A DNA stretch of 64,000 nt from the NCBI RefSeq assembly GCF_020010925.1, contig NZ_JAGJBZ010000006.1, positions 62,001-126,000 on the forward strand, written 5' to 3'. Numbering within the stretch: the stretch's first letter is position 1; every line of letters starts with the position of its first letter. Positions 1 through 6,743 of this stretch are shown in pieces. The notes below the pieces were generated by a model that saw nothing but the letters and a program-made list of their open reading frames with translations, was not told where the DNA came from and did not search any database. Both the position numbers and the translations under genes were made by a program. The stretch is from Streptomyces griseiscabiei. Its GTDB lineage: Bacteria; Actinomycetota; Actinomycetes; Streptomycetales; Streptomycetaceae.

Positions 1-134
1 AGCTCCGGGACCTTCGCGAGGGCGGCGGCCACGATGGTGGCGGTCAGGTCGTCGGGGCGCAGGTCCTTGAGCGAGCCCTTGAAAGCGCGGCCGATGGGGG
101 AGCGGGCGGCTGAGACGATCACGGCTTCGGGCAT
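1..134 (-). CDS. acetyl-CoA acetyltransferase (thiolase), N-terminal fragment
   Basis: Only the first 44 codons lie in the window; the gene continues past the left edge. Reading the minus strand from the ATG at 134, the protein begins MPEAVIVSAARSPIG, the standard N-terminus of biosynthetic and degradative thiolases (the AVIV.A.RTPIG block of the first beta-alpha unit). The catalytic Cys and His are outside the window. Thiolases join or cleave acyl-CoA at the beta-keto position in fatty acid or PHB-type metabolism. In Mycobacterium tuberculosis a thiolase (fadA3) also lies near a GDSL-type exported protein and cbs, so the neighbourhood is conserved. Here an IS5-type element and a repeat block lie upstream of its start, between it and the SGNH hydrolase on the same strand. 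Family call is firm; substrate unknown. Confidence 0.85.
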   Translation of the reverse strand, partial: MPEAVIVSAARSPIGRAFKGSLKDLRPDDLTATIVAAALAKVPE

Positions 135-249
135 CACGGCTCCATTGGCATGCGTTCGCGTACGGATAAGCAGGGCTGTGGGGGAAGTTACCCGTACGTA
201 TGGGCGGGGTCACGGGAAGGCGGGTGTGACTCCGGCCGCACTTTTCTAA

Positions 250-1177
250 GCGCTTGCTTTTTGGTGGGGCGCCTAAGGAGTCCTTGCAGAAAGATCGTGG
301 TGTGGCACGGTGGAGGTGTAGGTGATCCCGTGTTCTGTGGGGTGTGAGCATGGCGCGGCGGAAGCCGTGGGAGGTCAGTGACGAGTTGTGGGCGGTGATC
401 GAGCCGCTGTTGCCGAAGCATGAACGGCGGTTCCGGCATCCGGGGCGCAAGCGGATCGATGACCGCAAGACGCTGCAGGGGGTGCTGTTCGTCCTCTACA
501 CCGGTGTCCAGTGGGAGTTCCTGCCGCAGGAGTTGGGGTTCGGTTCGGGTCCTACCTGCTGGCGTCGGCTGGCCGAGTGGCAGCGGGCGGGGGTGTGGGA
601 GGAACTCCAGCGGGTGCTGCTGGACCGGTTACGGGCGGCGGACCGTCTCGACTTCTCCCGCGCCACGATCGATGCCTCCCATGTGCAGGCCAAGCGGGGG
701 CGAAGCAGCCCAAAAGTCGGTCCGAGCCCGGTTGACCGTGCACGGCCGGGCTCGAAGCATCACGTGCTGACCGACGCCTGCGGCACTCCGCTGCGGGTGT
801 CGCTGACCGGCGGCCACCGTCACGATGTCACCCAGCTTCTGCCGCTGGTCGACAGCCTTGGGCCGGTGCGGGGCAAGCGGGGCCGGCCCCGGCGCAAGCC
901 CCGCACGCTGTACGCCGACCGCGGCTACGACTACGACGCCTACCGCCGCCGTCTGCGCGAGCGCGGCATCACACCGAAGATCGCCCGGCGCGGCCAGGCT
1001 CACGGCTCGGGCCTGGGAAAGGTCCGGTGGGTCGCCGAGTCCGCCATCGCCTGGCTCCACGGCCCCCGCCGCCTACGGACCCGCTGGGAAACCAGAGACG
1101 ACATGCACGACGCATTCCTCCAGCTCGCCCACTGCATGACCCTCGCCCGCAAGCACCCGGCATTCTGAAAGCACCCC
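250..1177 (+). mobile_element. IS5-family insertion sequence, about 928 bp, apparent TAA target duplication
   Basis: A single intact DDE transposase gene nearly fills the element. The left end (GCGCTTGCTTTT from 250) and the reverse complement of the right end (GGGGTGCTTTC ending at 1177) form imperfect terminal inverted repeats. The bases flanking both ends are TAA (247-249 and 1178-1180), consistent with the 3-bp TNA duplications made by some IS5 subgroups. The ends are inferred from this match and not from a database copy; another CTAAG-containing segment at 272-280 leaves slight doubt about the left end. It sits between the SGNH hydrolase and thiolase genes, which run in the same direction, and disrupts no recognisable gene. 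Confidence 0.7.
350..1168 (+). CDS. IS5-family DDE transposase
   Basis: A 272-residue protein with an N-terminal DUF4096-type domain (residues about 1-90, W-E-V-S-D-E-L-W start) followed by the DDE nuclease core. Visible catalytic acids are D108 in TIDASHV, D190 in YADRGYD and E230 in WVAESAIAW, with the usual spacing for single-ORF IS5 transposases. No frameshift is seen, so the enzyme should be functional. Start chosen at ATG 350; an in-frame GTG at 344 is an alternative. Codon 94 (629-631) is TTA, the rare leucine codon that in Streptomyces depends on the bldA tRNA, so translation may be limited to late growth. It lies wholly within the IS at 250-1177. Confidence 0.92.
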   Translation: MARRKPWEVSDELWAVIEPLLPKHERRFRHPGRKRIDDRKTLQGVLFVLYTGVQWEFLPQELGFGSGPTCWRRLAEWQRAGVWEELQRVLLDRLRAADRLDFSRATIDASHVQAKRGRSSPKVGPSPVDRARPGSKHHVLTDACGTPLRVSLTGGHRHDVTQLLPLVDSLGPVRGKRGRPRRKPRTLYADRGYDYDAYRRRLRERGITPKIARRGQAHGSGLGKVRWVAESAIAWLHGPRRLRTRWETRDDMHDAFLQLAHCMTLARKHPAF

Positions 1178-1219
1178 TAAGGGGTGGGGGTGCGGGGTTC
1201 GTGGGCGGGCGCGGGGCCG

Positions 1220-1260
1220 GTGGGGCTTCTCGCGCAGTTCCCCGCGCCCCTGAAAGACCA
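1220..1260 (+). repeat. dispersed intergenic hairpin repeat, copy A
   Basis: Contains the core CGCAGTTCCCCGCGCCCC preceded by GGGGCTTCT and followed by TGAAAG. The GGGGC and GCCCC ends and the inner CGCG segments can pair, so each copy could form a hairpin. Copies or close variants recur at 1350-1408, 13800-13836, 32683-32741, 51897-51937, 55601-55640, 55688-55729 and 56843-56880, always between genes. Copy A faces copy B at 1350, forming a long inverted repeat. Confidence 0.85.
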
Positions 1261-1333
1261 GGTTCCTGCGGGCCTGAAAGACCAGGCCCCCGCGGGCCTG
1301 ACAGATGACAGATGACAGATGACAGATGGCAGA
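1251..1333. repeat. tandem repeats: two 24-mers then five 7-mers
   Basis: 1251-1274 and 1275-1298 are two near-identical 24-bp units starting TGAAAGACCAGG. They are followed without gap by five 7-bp units (TGACAGA four times, then TGGCAGA) at 1299-1333. The block lies between inverted copies A and B of the dispersed hairpin repeat. Confidence 0.9.
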
Positions 1334-1349
1334 GGCGGGTGGGGAAAAG

Positions 1350-1408
1350 CCTGGGGCGCAGCCCCTGCTTTTCAGGGGCGCGGGGAACTGCGCGACCAGC
1401 CCCCACCC
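1350..1408 (-). repeat. dispersed intergenic hairpin repeat, copy B (inverted)
   Basis: Reverse-oriented copy: CTTTTCAGGGGCGCGGGG, then AACTGCGCGACCAGCCCC. With copy A it makes an inverted pair of about 35 bp arms around the tandem repeats. It lies just beyond the 3' end of the minus-strand SGNH hydrolase gene (stop at 1443), where a transcription terminator would be expected. Confidence 0.85.
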
Positions 1409-1442
1409 ACCCGCACCCGCCGACGAGACCCGCACCCCCGAG

Positions 1443-2537
1443 CTATGAGGCACCCGGCTGCGCATCCGCCGCGGCGGCCGGCGCTGGGTCCGACACCGGC
1501 ACCCGGCGCCGCCGGCGCCGCTTGAGGAGGGCCCAGGGGCCACGCGGCCCCGTAGGCATCGCGGCCGTCACCTCGGTGCCGGCCTCGGACGCGGCCTCCG
1601 CCGCCGCCCGGGCCACCGGCAGGAACCCCTCGCGACGGCTGACGTCCGGCCGCTCCTCCTCCGCCGGCCAGAGCCCCAGCGCCGCGCACACCGTCGGCAG
1701 CAGGGCCATCGCCGCGGTCGCGTACCCCTCCGCCGAGGGGTGGTAGTTGTCGGGGCCGAACAGCTCACGCGGGTTCTGTTCGAACTCGGGTCCGAGCAGG
1801 TCGCCCAGCGACACGGTACGGCCGCCCTGTTCGACGGTTCCGATCGTCTGGGCGGCCGCCAGCTGCCGCGAGGCCCGGCGGGCGAGCCAGCGCAACGGCT
1901 GCTGCACCAGCTCGATCGTGCCCAGGTCCGGACAGGTGCCGACCACCACCTCGGCCCCGGCGGTCCGCAGCCGCCGTACCGCCGAGGAGAGATGGCGGAC
2001 GGAGCGGGTCGGCGGCATCCGGTGGGTCACGTCGTTCGCGCCGATCATGATCACGCAGACGTCGGGGACCAGGGCCGGATCCTCCAGGACCAGGGCCACC
2101 TGCCGGTCCAGATCGTCCGACTGGGCGCCCGGCAGCGCGACGTTGCGCAGCAGCACCGGGCGCTCGGCCACCGCCGCGAGCCCCGAGGCGATCAGCGCGC
2201 CCGGGGTCTGCCGGGACCGGTGGACGCCCTGGCCGGCGGCGGTGGAGTCGCCGAGCATGACGAGACGGAGCGGGGGATCGTCAGGGACGTCGTACGTACT
2301 GCCGTAGGAGCCGTAGCCGTACGCGCGGCCGTACCGGCTGCCGTGCGTGTGGCCGTACACGCCCTCCGCGCTCGGCGGGTGCGGGCTGTGCCCGTTGCCC
2401 ACGACCCGCTTGGCCATCCGCACCTCGGCCAGCAGCACCCCCACGGCCGCCGCGCCCAGCAGTCCGATGCCGCCACCGCCGTACGCCGCGCCCGCCGCGA
2501 TGCGGCGGGCCACCCTTGCTCTCGACATGCTCGTCAT
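1443..2537 (-). CDS. membrane-anchored or exported SGNH/GDSL hydrolase
   Basis: A 364-residue protein with a basic N-terminus and one hydrophobic segment (residues about 12-38), then an SGNH hydrolase domain. All blocks are visible: GDST with nucleophile S98, the Gly of ALPGAQSDD, the Asn of IGANDVTH, and DNYHPSAEGY carrying the Asp-His pair. The family hydrolyses ester or thioester bonds; the substrate is unknown. The C-terminus is Arg-rich then Ala/Pro-rich. Start set at ATG 2537 because a GAGGAG sequence at 2551-2556 precedes it; the open frame extends further upstream without support. It precedes a thiolase on the same strand, as the related exported esterase-like gene does near fadA3 and cbs in M. 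tuberculosis. It diverges from cystathionine beta-synthase, with which it shares a short promoter region. Confidence 0.85.
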   Translation of the reverse strand: MTSMSRARVARRIAAGAAYGGGGIGLLGAAAVGVLLAEVRMAKRVVGNGHSPHPPSAEGVYGHTHGSRYGRAYGYGSYGSTYDVPDDPPLRLVMLGDSTAAGQGVHRSRQTPGALIASGLAAVAERPVLLRNVALPGAQSDDLDRQVALVLEDPALVPDVCVIMIGANDVTHRMPPTRSVRHLSSAVRRLRTAGAEVVVGTCPDLGTIELVQQPLRWLARRASRQLAAAQTIGTVEQGGRTVSLGDLLGPEFEQNPRELFGPDNYHPSAEGYATAAMALLPTVCAALGLWPAEEERPDVSRREGFLPVARAAAEAASEAGTEVTAAMPTGPRGPWALLKRRRRRRVPVSDPAPAAAADAQPGAS

Positions 2538-2695
2538 GCGTCGCCGCCACCTCCTCGTACCCGTACACCCACTCATTGCCCCGTACCGGCCCTCGGCCAA
2601 TCCCGGTGCGAGGTGATCAGGGGGGAGAAGGGTGAGGGCGGGGCTTAGGCTGGCGGGACATTACGACCATCCCTTTTGCGGCTCCGGAGACAACG

Positions 2696-4090
2696 GTGCA
2701 ATTCCACGACTCGATGATCAGCCTCGTCGGCAACACCCCGCTGCTGCGGCTCAACAGCGTGACCGAGGGTATCCAGGCAACCGTCCTGGCCAAGGTCGAG
2801 TACTTCAATCCCGGCGGCTCCGTGAAGGACCGCATCGCGCTGCGCATGATCGAGGCGGCGGAGAAGAGCGGGGAGCTGAAGCCCGGCGGCACGATCGTCG
2901 AGCCGACCAGCGGAAACACAGGTGTGGGCCTCGCCATCGTGGCCCAGCAGAAGGGGTACAAGTGCATCTTCGTGTGCCCCGACAAGGTGAGCACGGACAA
3001 GATCAACGTGCTCAGGGCGTACGGCGCGGAGGTGGTCGTCTGCCCCACCGCCGTCGACCCCGAGCACCCCGACTCGTACTACAACGTCTCCGACCGGCTG
3101 GTCCGCGAGACGCCCGGCGCCTGGAAGCCGGACCAGTACTCCAACCCCAACAACCCGCTCTCCCACTACCACTCGACCGGCCCTGAGCTGTGGGAGCAGA
3201 CGGAGGGGCGGATCACCCACTTCGTGGCCGGCGTGGGCACCGGCGGGACCATCTCCGGCACCGGCCGGTACCTCAAGGACGCCAGTGACGGCCGCGTCCA
3301 GGTGATCGGTGCCGACCCCGAGGGGTCCGTGTACTCCGGCGGGTCCGGGCGGCCGTACCTCGTCGAGGGCGTCGGCGAGGACTTCTGGCCGACCGCGTAC
3401 GACCGGACCGTCGCCGACGAGATCGTCGCCGTGTCCGACAAGGACTCCTTCCAGATGACCCGGCGGCTGGCGAAGGAGGAGGGCCTGCTCGTGGGCGGCT
3501 CCTGCGGCATGGCCGTCGTCGCCGCGCTGGAGGTCGCCGGGCGGCTCGGTCCGGACGACGTGGTCGTGGTCCTGCTGCCCGACAGCGGGCGCGGGTACCT
3601 GAGCAAGATCTTCAACGACGAGTGGATGGCCGACTACGGCTTCCTGGAGGACGAGGGCCCGAGCGCGCGTGTCGCCGACGTCCTCAGCCACAAGGAGCAC
3701 GGCGCCATCCCCTCCCTCGTCCACATGCACCCGGACGAGACGGTCGGTGAGGCGATCGAGGTGCTGCGCGAGTACGGCGTCTCGCAGATGCCGATCGTGA
3801 AGCCGGGCGCCGGGCACCCGGACGTCATGGCCGCCGAGGTCGTCGGGTCCGTCGTCGAACGGGAGCTGCTGGACGCCCTGTTCACCCAGCGCGCCTCGCT
3901 CGACGACCCGCTGGAGAAGCACATGTCGGCCCCGCTGCCGCAGGTCGGCTCCGGTGAGCCCGTGGGCGACCTGATGTCCGTGCTCGGCTCGGCGGACGCG
4001 GCGATCGTGCTGGTCGAGGGCAAGCCGACCGGTGTCGTCAGCCGGCAGGACCTGCTGGCGTTCCTCGCCAAGGGCGGCGCCAAGCAGTAG
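2696..4090 (+). CDS. cbs: cystathionine beta-synthase with C-terminal CBS-domain pair
   Basis: A 464-residue PLP enzyme of the fold-II cysteine synthase/CBS family. The PLP lysine is K44 in NPGGSVKDR, the substrate loop is TSGNTG (71-76), and the phosphate-binding loop is GTGGT (181-185). After the catalytic core (about 1-330) come two CBS motifs (about 335-460), the Bateman module that separates true CBS from CysK. It condenses serine and homocysteine to cystathionine in reverse transsulfuration. There is no heme-binding N-terminal extension. The start is GTG at 2696. A TTAGGCT box about 45 bp upstream could be a -10 element. In M. tuberculosis metB follows cbs closely; here no gene follows, and the next 400 bp hold only a possible RNA and a terminator. 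Confidence 0.95.
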   Translation: MQFHDSMISLVGNTPLLRLNSVTEGIQATVLAKVEYFNPGGSVKDRIALRMIEAAEKSGELKPGGTIVEPTSGNTGVGLAIVAQQKGYKCIFVCPDKVSTDKINVLRAYGAEVVVCPTAVDPEHPDSYYNVSDRLVRETPGAWKPDQYSNPNNPLSHYHSTGPELWEQTEGRITHFVAGVGTGGTISGTGRYLKDASDGRVQVIGADPEGSVYSGGSGRPYLVEGVGEDFWPTAYDRTVADEIVAVSDKDSFQMTRRLAKEEGLLVGGSCGMAVVAALEVAGRLGPDDVVVVLLPDSGRGYLSKIFNDEWMADYGFLEDEGPSARVADVLSHKEHGAIPSLVHMHPDETVGEAIEVLREYGVSQMPIVKPGAGHPDVMAAEVVGSVVERELLDALFTQRASLDDPLEKHMSAPLPQVGSGEPVGDLMSVLGSADAAIVLVEGKPTGVVSRQDLLAFLAKGGAKQ

Positions 4091-4240
4091 GGGACGAGGC
4101 GGGGGTGCCGGTTCCGGAGGGAAATCTCCCGCGACGGGCCGTTCGCGTCGAAGATTTGTCCGGGTCGGGAGTTTGACTTCGCAGAAGTGGTACGAGCGCG
4201 TCACGTCCGCGCAGCACCCGCTTAACACAGATCCGGCACA

Positions 4241-4436
4241 TTGATGGGTGTCGGCAGGGCGGGAGCGGCTCCCCGCCCGGGCCGGCAACCAAAACGGCGC
4301 CAAGGACCTCCGGAGCGGCTCCCGGACCTCCATGGACGCCAAGGACGCGTCAGCCCGGTCCTGACCCGGCCCGCGTCCCTCGCGGGGACCGCCGTCGTCC
4401 CGCCCCCCGTCACACGGGGGTGCGGCGGTCCCCGCG
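4241..4436 (+). ncRNA. candidate structured RNA ending in a terminator hairpin
   Basis: The run contains CCGGCAACC then a short A-rich loop and CGGCGCCAAGG, which resembles the P3 core of SAM-I-type riboswitches (GCAACC ... GGUGCCAA). The preceding kink-turn and closing P1 stem of that class could not be traced, and no gene lies downstream on the plus strand. Two GGAGCGGCTCC palindromes flank the motif and a 14-bp-stem hairpin ends the segment. This is an observation of structure; no class is assigned. Confidence 0.25.
4381..4436. terminator. bidirectional terminator hairpin
   Basis: Perfect 14-bp inverted repeat, CGCGGGGACCGCCG (4381-4394) against CGGCGGTCCCCGCG (4423-4436), with a nested 7-bp stem CCCCCGT/ACGGGGG (4404-4420). 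It lies between the 3' end of cbs and the converging minus-strand gene ending at 4495, so it can serve both. Confidence 0.85.
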
Positions 4437-4494
4437 CATATCTTTTCCGGGCCCCCGAGGTCCGGCCTCCCGAGGTACGGGCCCCTCGCGCGGG

Positions 4495-4944
4495 TCACTC
4501 CTGCCAGTCCGAGTCCCCGCCCTTGTTCCGGCGCCCGCTCAGGGCGGGCGAGTTGCGCAGGGCCCACGCCACGTTCACGCCCACGATGCCCGCCCAGGTC
4601 ACGAAGAGCCCGGCGAGGTCGGCCACGCCGCCGCCGATACCGGAGAGCGGGATGGCGACGACCAGGGAGACCACACCGAAGCCGTAGCGCTCGCCCCAGG
4701 TGTCGGTGGACTTGTCGGGGGAGCGGCTGCCACGGGCCACCACCATCTGCTGCTCGGCGACCTGACGCCGGACCCGGCGGTCCACCGCCCCGTCGATGCG
4801 CTGGTCGACCTTCTCCAGGAACGAGTCGACGAGCGCGGACTCGTAGTCCTCGCCCAGCTCTCTGCGGGCGTGCAGGGTGGCGGCGAGTTCCTTCTTGAGC
4901 TCGGTGTCTGCGAGCTGCGCGTCACGGGCATCCATACCGGTCAT
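4495..4944 (-). CDS. two-segment integral membrane protein, function unknown
   Basis: A 149-residue protein: a charged N-terminal half (residues about 1-80, helical, with ELGEDYESALVDSFLEKVDQRID), then two hydrophobic segments (about 87-105 and 108-128) separated by a Gly-rich turn, and a short polar tail. I do not recognise a named family beyond the 'integral membrane protein' type common in Streptomyces. No Shine-Dalgarno sequence precedes ATG 4944, but a TACGGT box ends about 9 bp upstream, which suggests a leaderless transcript; an in-frame ATG at 4935 is the alternative. It converges on cbs across the hairpin at 4381-4436 and diverges from the lyase-like gene at 5127. Confidence 0.75.
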   Translation of the reverse strand: MTGMDARDAQLADTELKKELAATLHARRELGEDYESALVDSFLEKVDQRIDGAVDRRVRRQVAEQQMVVARGSRSPDKSTDTWGERYGFGVVSLVVAIPLSGIGGGVADLAGLFVTWAGIVGVNVAWALRNSPALSGRRNKGGDSDWQE

Positions 4945-5126
4945 ACCGTTCACCGTAGGGAGCCGGGGGCCGCTTGGCACTGGGGTTAGCCCCCCTGTTG
5001 TCCGTCCTCCCTCCCCTCCTCCGCCGGATGGTTCGCCCGCCGTCCCTTGCCCGTCCTGTATGACCTCATGCAGAGTTCTCGGTGTCTGAATATTCGGAAT
5101 CGGTTCGGGGCTGGAGGCCGTGGGTG

Positions 5127-6743
5127 ATGTCTTCTCGGATCGTGGGCGCGTCGGACGCCCGCGCCACCGCGCCGGCCGGTGTCGCGACAGCGCCCGGTAC
5201 GGCCGGTCTCGTCGTCCTCGACGGGTACGCGCTCGGGGTCGCCGACGTCGTCCGGCTGGCCGACGGGACCGCGCGGCCCGTGCCCGGCAGCGAGGCGATG
5301 CGGCGGGTCGAGGAGTCCTGGGACGCGGCCCGGCAGATCGCGGCGACCGGACGCGTGTACGGCCGCTCCACCGGCGTCGGCGCCAACCGCAGCGAGGACG
5401 TGCCCACCGAGGCCGCCGCCGAGCACGGGCTGCGGCTGCTGCGCAGCCACGCCGGGGCCATCGGGGAGGAACTGCCCGCCCGGGAGGTCCGGGCCATGCT
5501 CGCCGTACGCGCCAACCAGCTGCTCGCGGGCGGCGCCGGGCTCCGCCCGACCGTGGTCACCGCGCTCTGCGAGGCGCTGGAGAGCGGGGTGCACCCCGTG
5601 GTGAACGAGTTCGGGTCGGTGGGCACCGGTGACATCGCCGCGCTGGCCCAGATGGGGCTGGCGCTCGCCGGAGAGCATCCGTGGCGAGGACCGGTGGAAC
5701 CGGGTGCCGGGGGCGCCGCTCCCGGGCTCGGACACGCCGGGCCCGGCGTCCCCGAGGCGCAGCCGCTCGACAACAACGACGCGCTCGCGCTGATCAGCAG
5801 CAACGCGCTCACGCTCGGACAGGCCGCGCTGGCCCTGCACGAGCTGCGGGGGCTGATCGCCGCCACCCAGGTCGTCGCCGCGCTGTCCCTGCTCGCCGTG
5901 GACGGCTCGCACGAGGCGTACGCGGCGCCCGTGCACCTCGCGCGCGCCCACCGGGGGTCGCGGGAGGTGGCCCGGCGCATGCGGGTGCTGATCGGGTCCG
6001 CCGACCGGCCCACGCCCCCGCTGGGGCGCATCCAGGACCCGTACGGCTTCCGGTGCCTGCCCCAGATCCACGGGCCCGCGCTGGACGCGGCGGACGCGCT
6101 GGAGGGGGTCCTGGAGGTGGAGATCAACGCGGCGGCGGAGAATCCGCTGATCGTCCCGCAGGACATGGCCGCCTACCACCACGGCGGCTTCTACCAGGCC
6201 CAGCTCGCCCTCGCCCTGGACCACTTCAGACTCGCCGTGACCCAGGTGGCACGGCTGTCGACCTCCCGGCTCTCCTCGCTCAACGAGCCCGCCTACACCC
6301 GCCTCAGGCCCTTCCTCGCGGATCAGGAACCCGCCTCGTCGGGGGTGATGATCCTGGAGTACGCCGCCGGGGCCGCCCTCGGTGACCTGCGCGCCTTCTC
6401 CGCCCCCGCCTCGCTCGGCCACGCTGTACTCTCCCGGGGCGTCGAGGAACAGGCCAGCTTCGCCTCGCTCGCCGCCCGGCAGACGCTGCGGGCGTGCGGC
6501 GCGTACCGGCTCGTCGTCGGCTGCGAACTCGTCGCCGCCGTACGGGCGCTGCGCCAGCGCGACCTGAAGCCGGACCCCGAACTGCCCGTCGGGCGGGCGA
6601 TGGAGCTGGCGGAGGCCGTGCTCGACCCGGACCCGGCCGACCGGCCGCTGACGGCCGACGTGAGCGCGGCGGCCCAACTGCTCGACCGGTTCACCGAGAT
6701 CTGGACGGACGTCCAGGACGACCTGCGGAGGGGGAGCGCGTGA
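5127..6743 (+). CDS. histidine/aromatic ammonia-lyase-like protein lacking the MIO triad
   Basis: A 538-residue member of the HAL/PAL fold: YGRSTGVG (78-85) matches the Tyr loop YGVNTGFG, QDPYGFRCLPQ (303-313) matches the substrate-arginine region, and the core helices align throughout. In active lyases an internal Ala-Ser-Gly, in GSVGASGD, cyclises to the electrophilic MIO cofactor. Here residues 163-169 read GSVGTGD, one residue shorter and with no serine. The Asn of the usual INGTQ segment is also replaced (ALISSNA). Ordinary ammonia-lyase activity is therefore doubtful, and calling it hutH would be unsafe. Start is ATG 5127, with GGAGG at 5113; a GTG at 5082 is in frame but poorly placed. 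The stop overlaps the start of the RpiR regulator, so the two are probably co-translated. Confidence 0.85.
   Translation: MSSRIVGASDARATAPAGVATAPGTAGLVVLDGYALGVADVVRLADGTARPVPGSEAMRRVEESWDAARQIAATGRVYGRSTGVGANRSEDVPTEAAAEHGLRLLRSHAGAIGEELPAREVRAMLAVRANQLLAGGAGLRPTVVTALCEALESGVHPVVNEFGSVGTGDIAALAQMGLALAGEHPWRGPVEPGAGGAAPGLGHAGPGVPEAQPLDNNDALALISSNALTLGQAALALHELRGLIAATQVVAALSLLAVDGSHEAYAAPVHLARAHRGSREVARRMRVLIGSADRPTPPLGRIQDPYGFRCLPQIHGPALDAADALEGVLEVEINAAAENPLIVPQDMAAYHHGGFYQAQLALALDHFRLAVTQVARLSTSRLSSLNEPAYTRLRPFLADQEPASSGVMILEYAAGAALGDLRAFSAPASLGHAVLSRGVEEQASFASLAARQTLRACGAYRLVVGCELVAAVRALRQRDLKPDPELPVGRAMELAEAVLDPDPADRPLTADVSAAAQLLDRFTEIWTDVQDDLRRGSA

Larger units (their letters stand above)
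4091..4494. other. gene-free segment after cbs with repeats and a possible structured RNA
   Basis: No convincing coding frame was found. A TTGACT hexamer lies at 4173, but no good -10 box is properly spaced from it. From about 4241 to 4360 the segment is rich in self-complementary sequence: GGAGCGGCTCC occurs at 4262-4272 and 4312-4322, CGCCAAGGAC at 4298-4307 and 4338-4347, and GGACCTCC at 4304-4311 and 4324-4331. A strong hairpin at 4381-4436 closes the segment. It may be the long 3' untranslated region of cbs or an independent small RNA. Confidence 0.5.

Noticed and set aside
1170..1190. CACCCCT-A-AGGGGTG palindrome as a terminator
   Set aside because: It spans the inferred right end of the IS and the TAA duplication, so the palindrome is explained by the insertion junction.
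4270..4310. SAM-I riboswitch
   Set aside because: Only the P3-like core resembles it; the kink-turn, P1 and a downstream gene are missing, so no class was assigned.
2645..4567. 640-residue minus-strand frame opposite cbs
   Set aside because: High-GC shadow of cbs; Gly/Arg/Asp-rich composition, no domain, no ribosome site.
5127..6743. Naming the lyase-like gene hutH
   Set aside because: The MIO triad is missing and the neighbour is an RpiR regulator; similarity to HAL is fold-level only.
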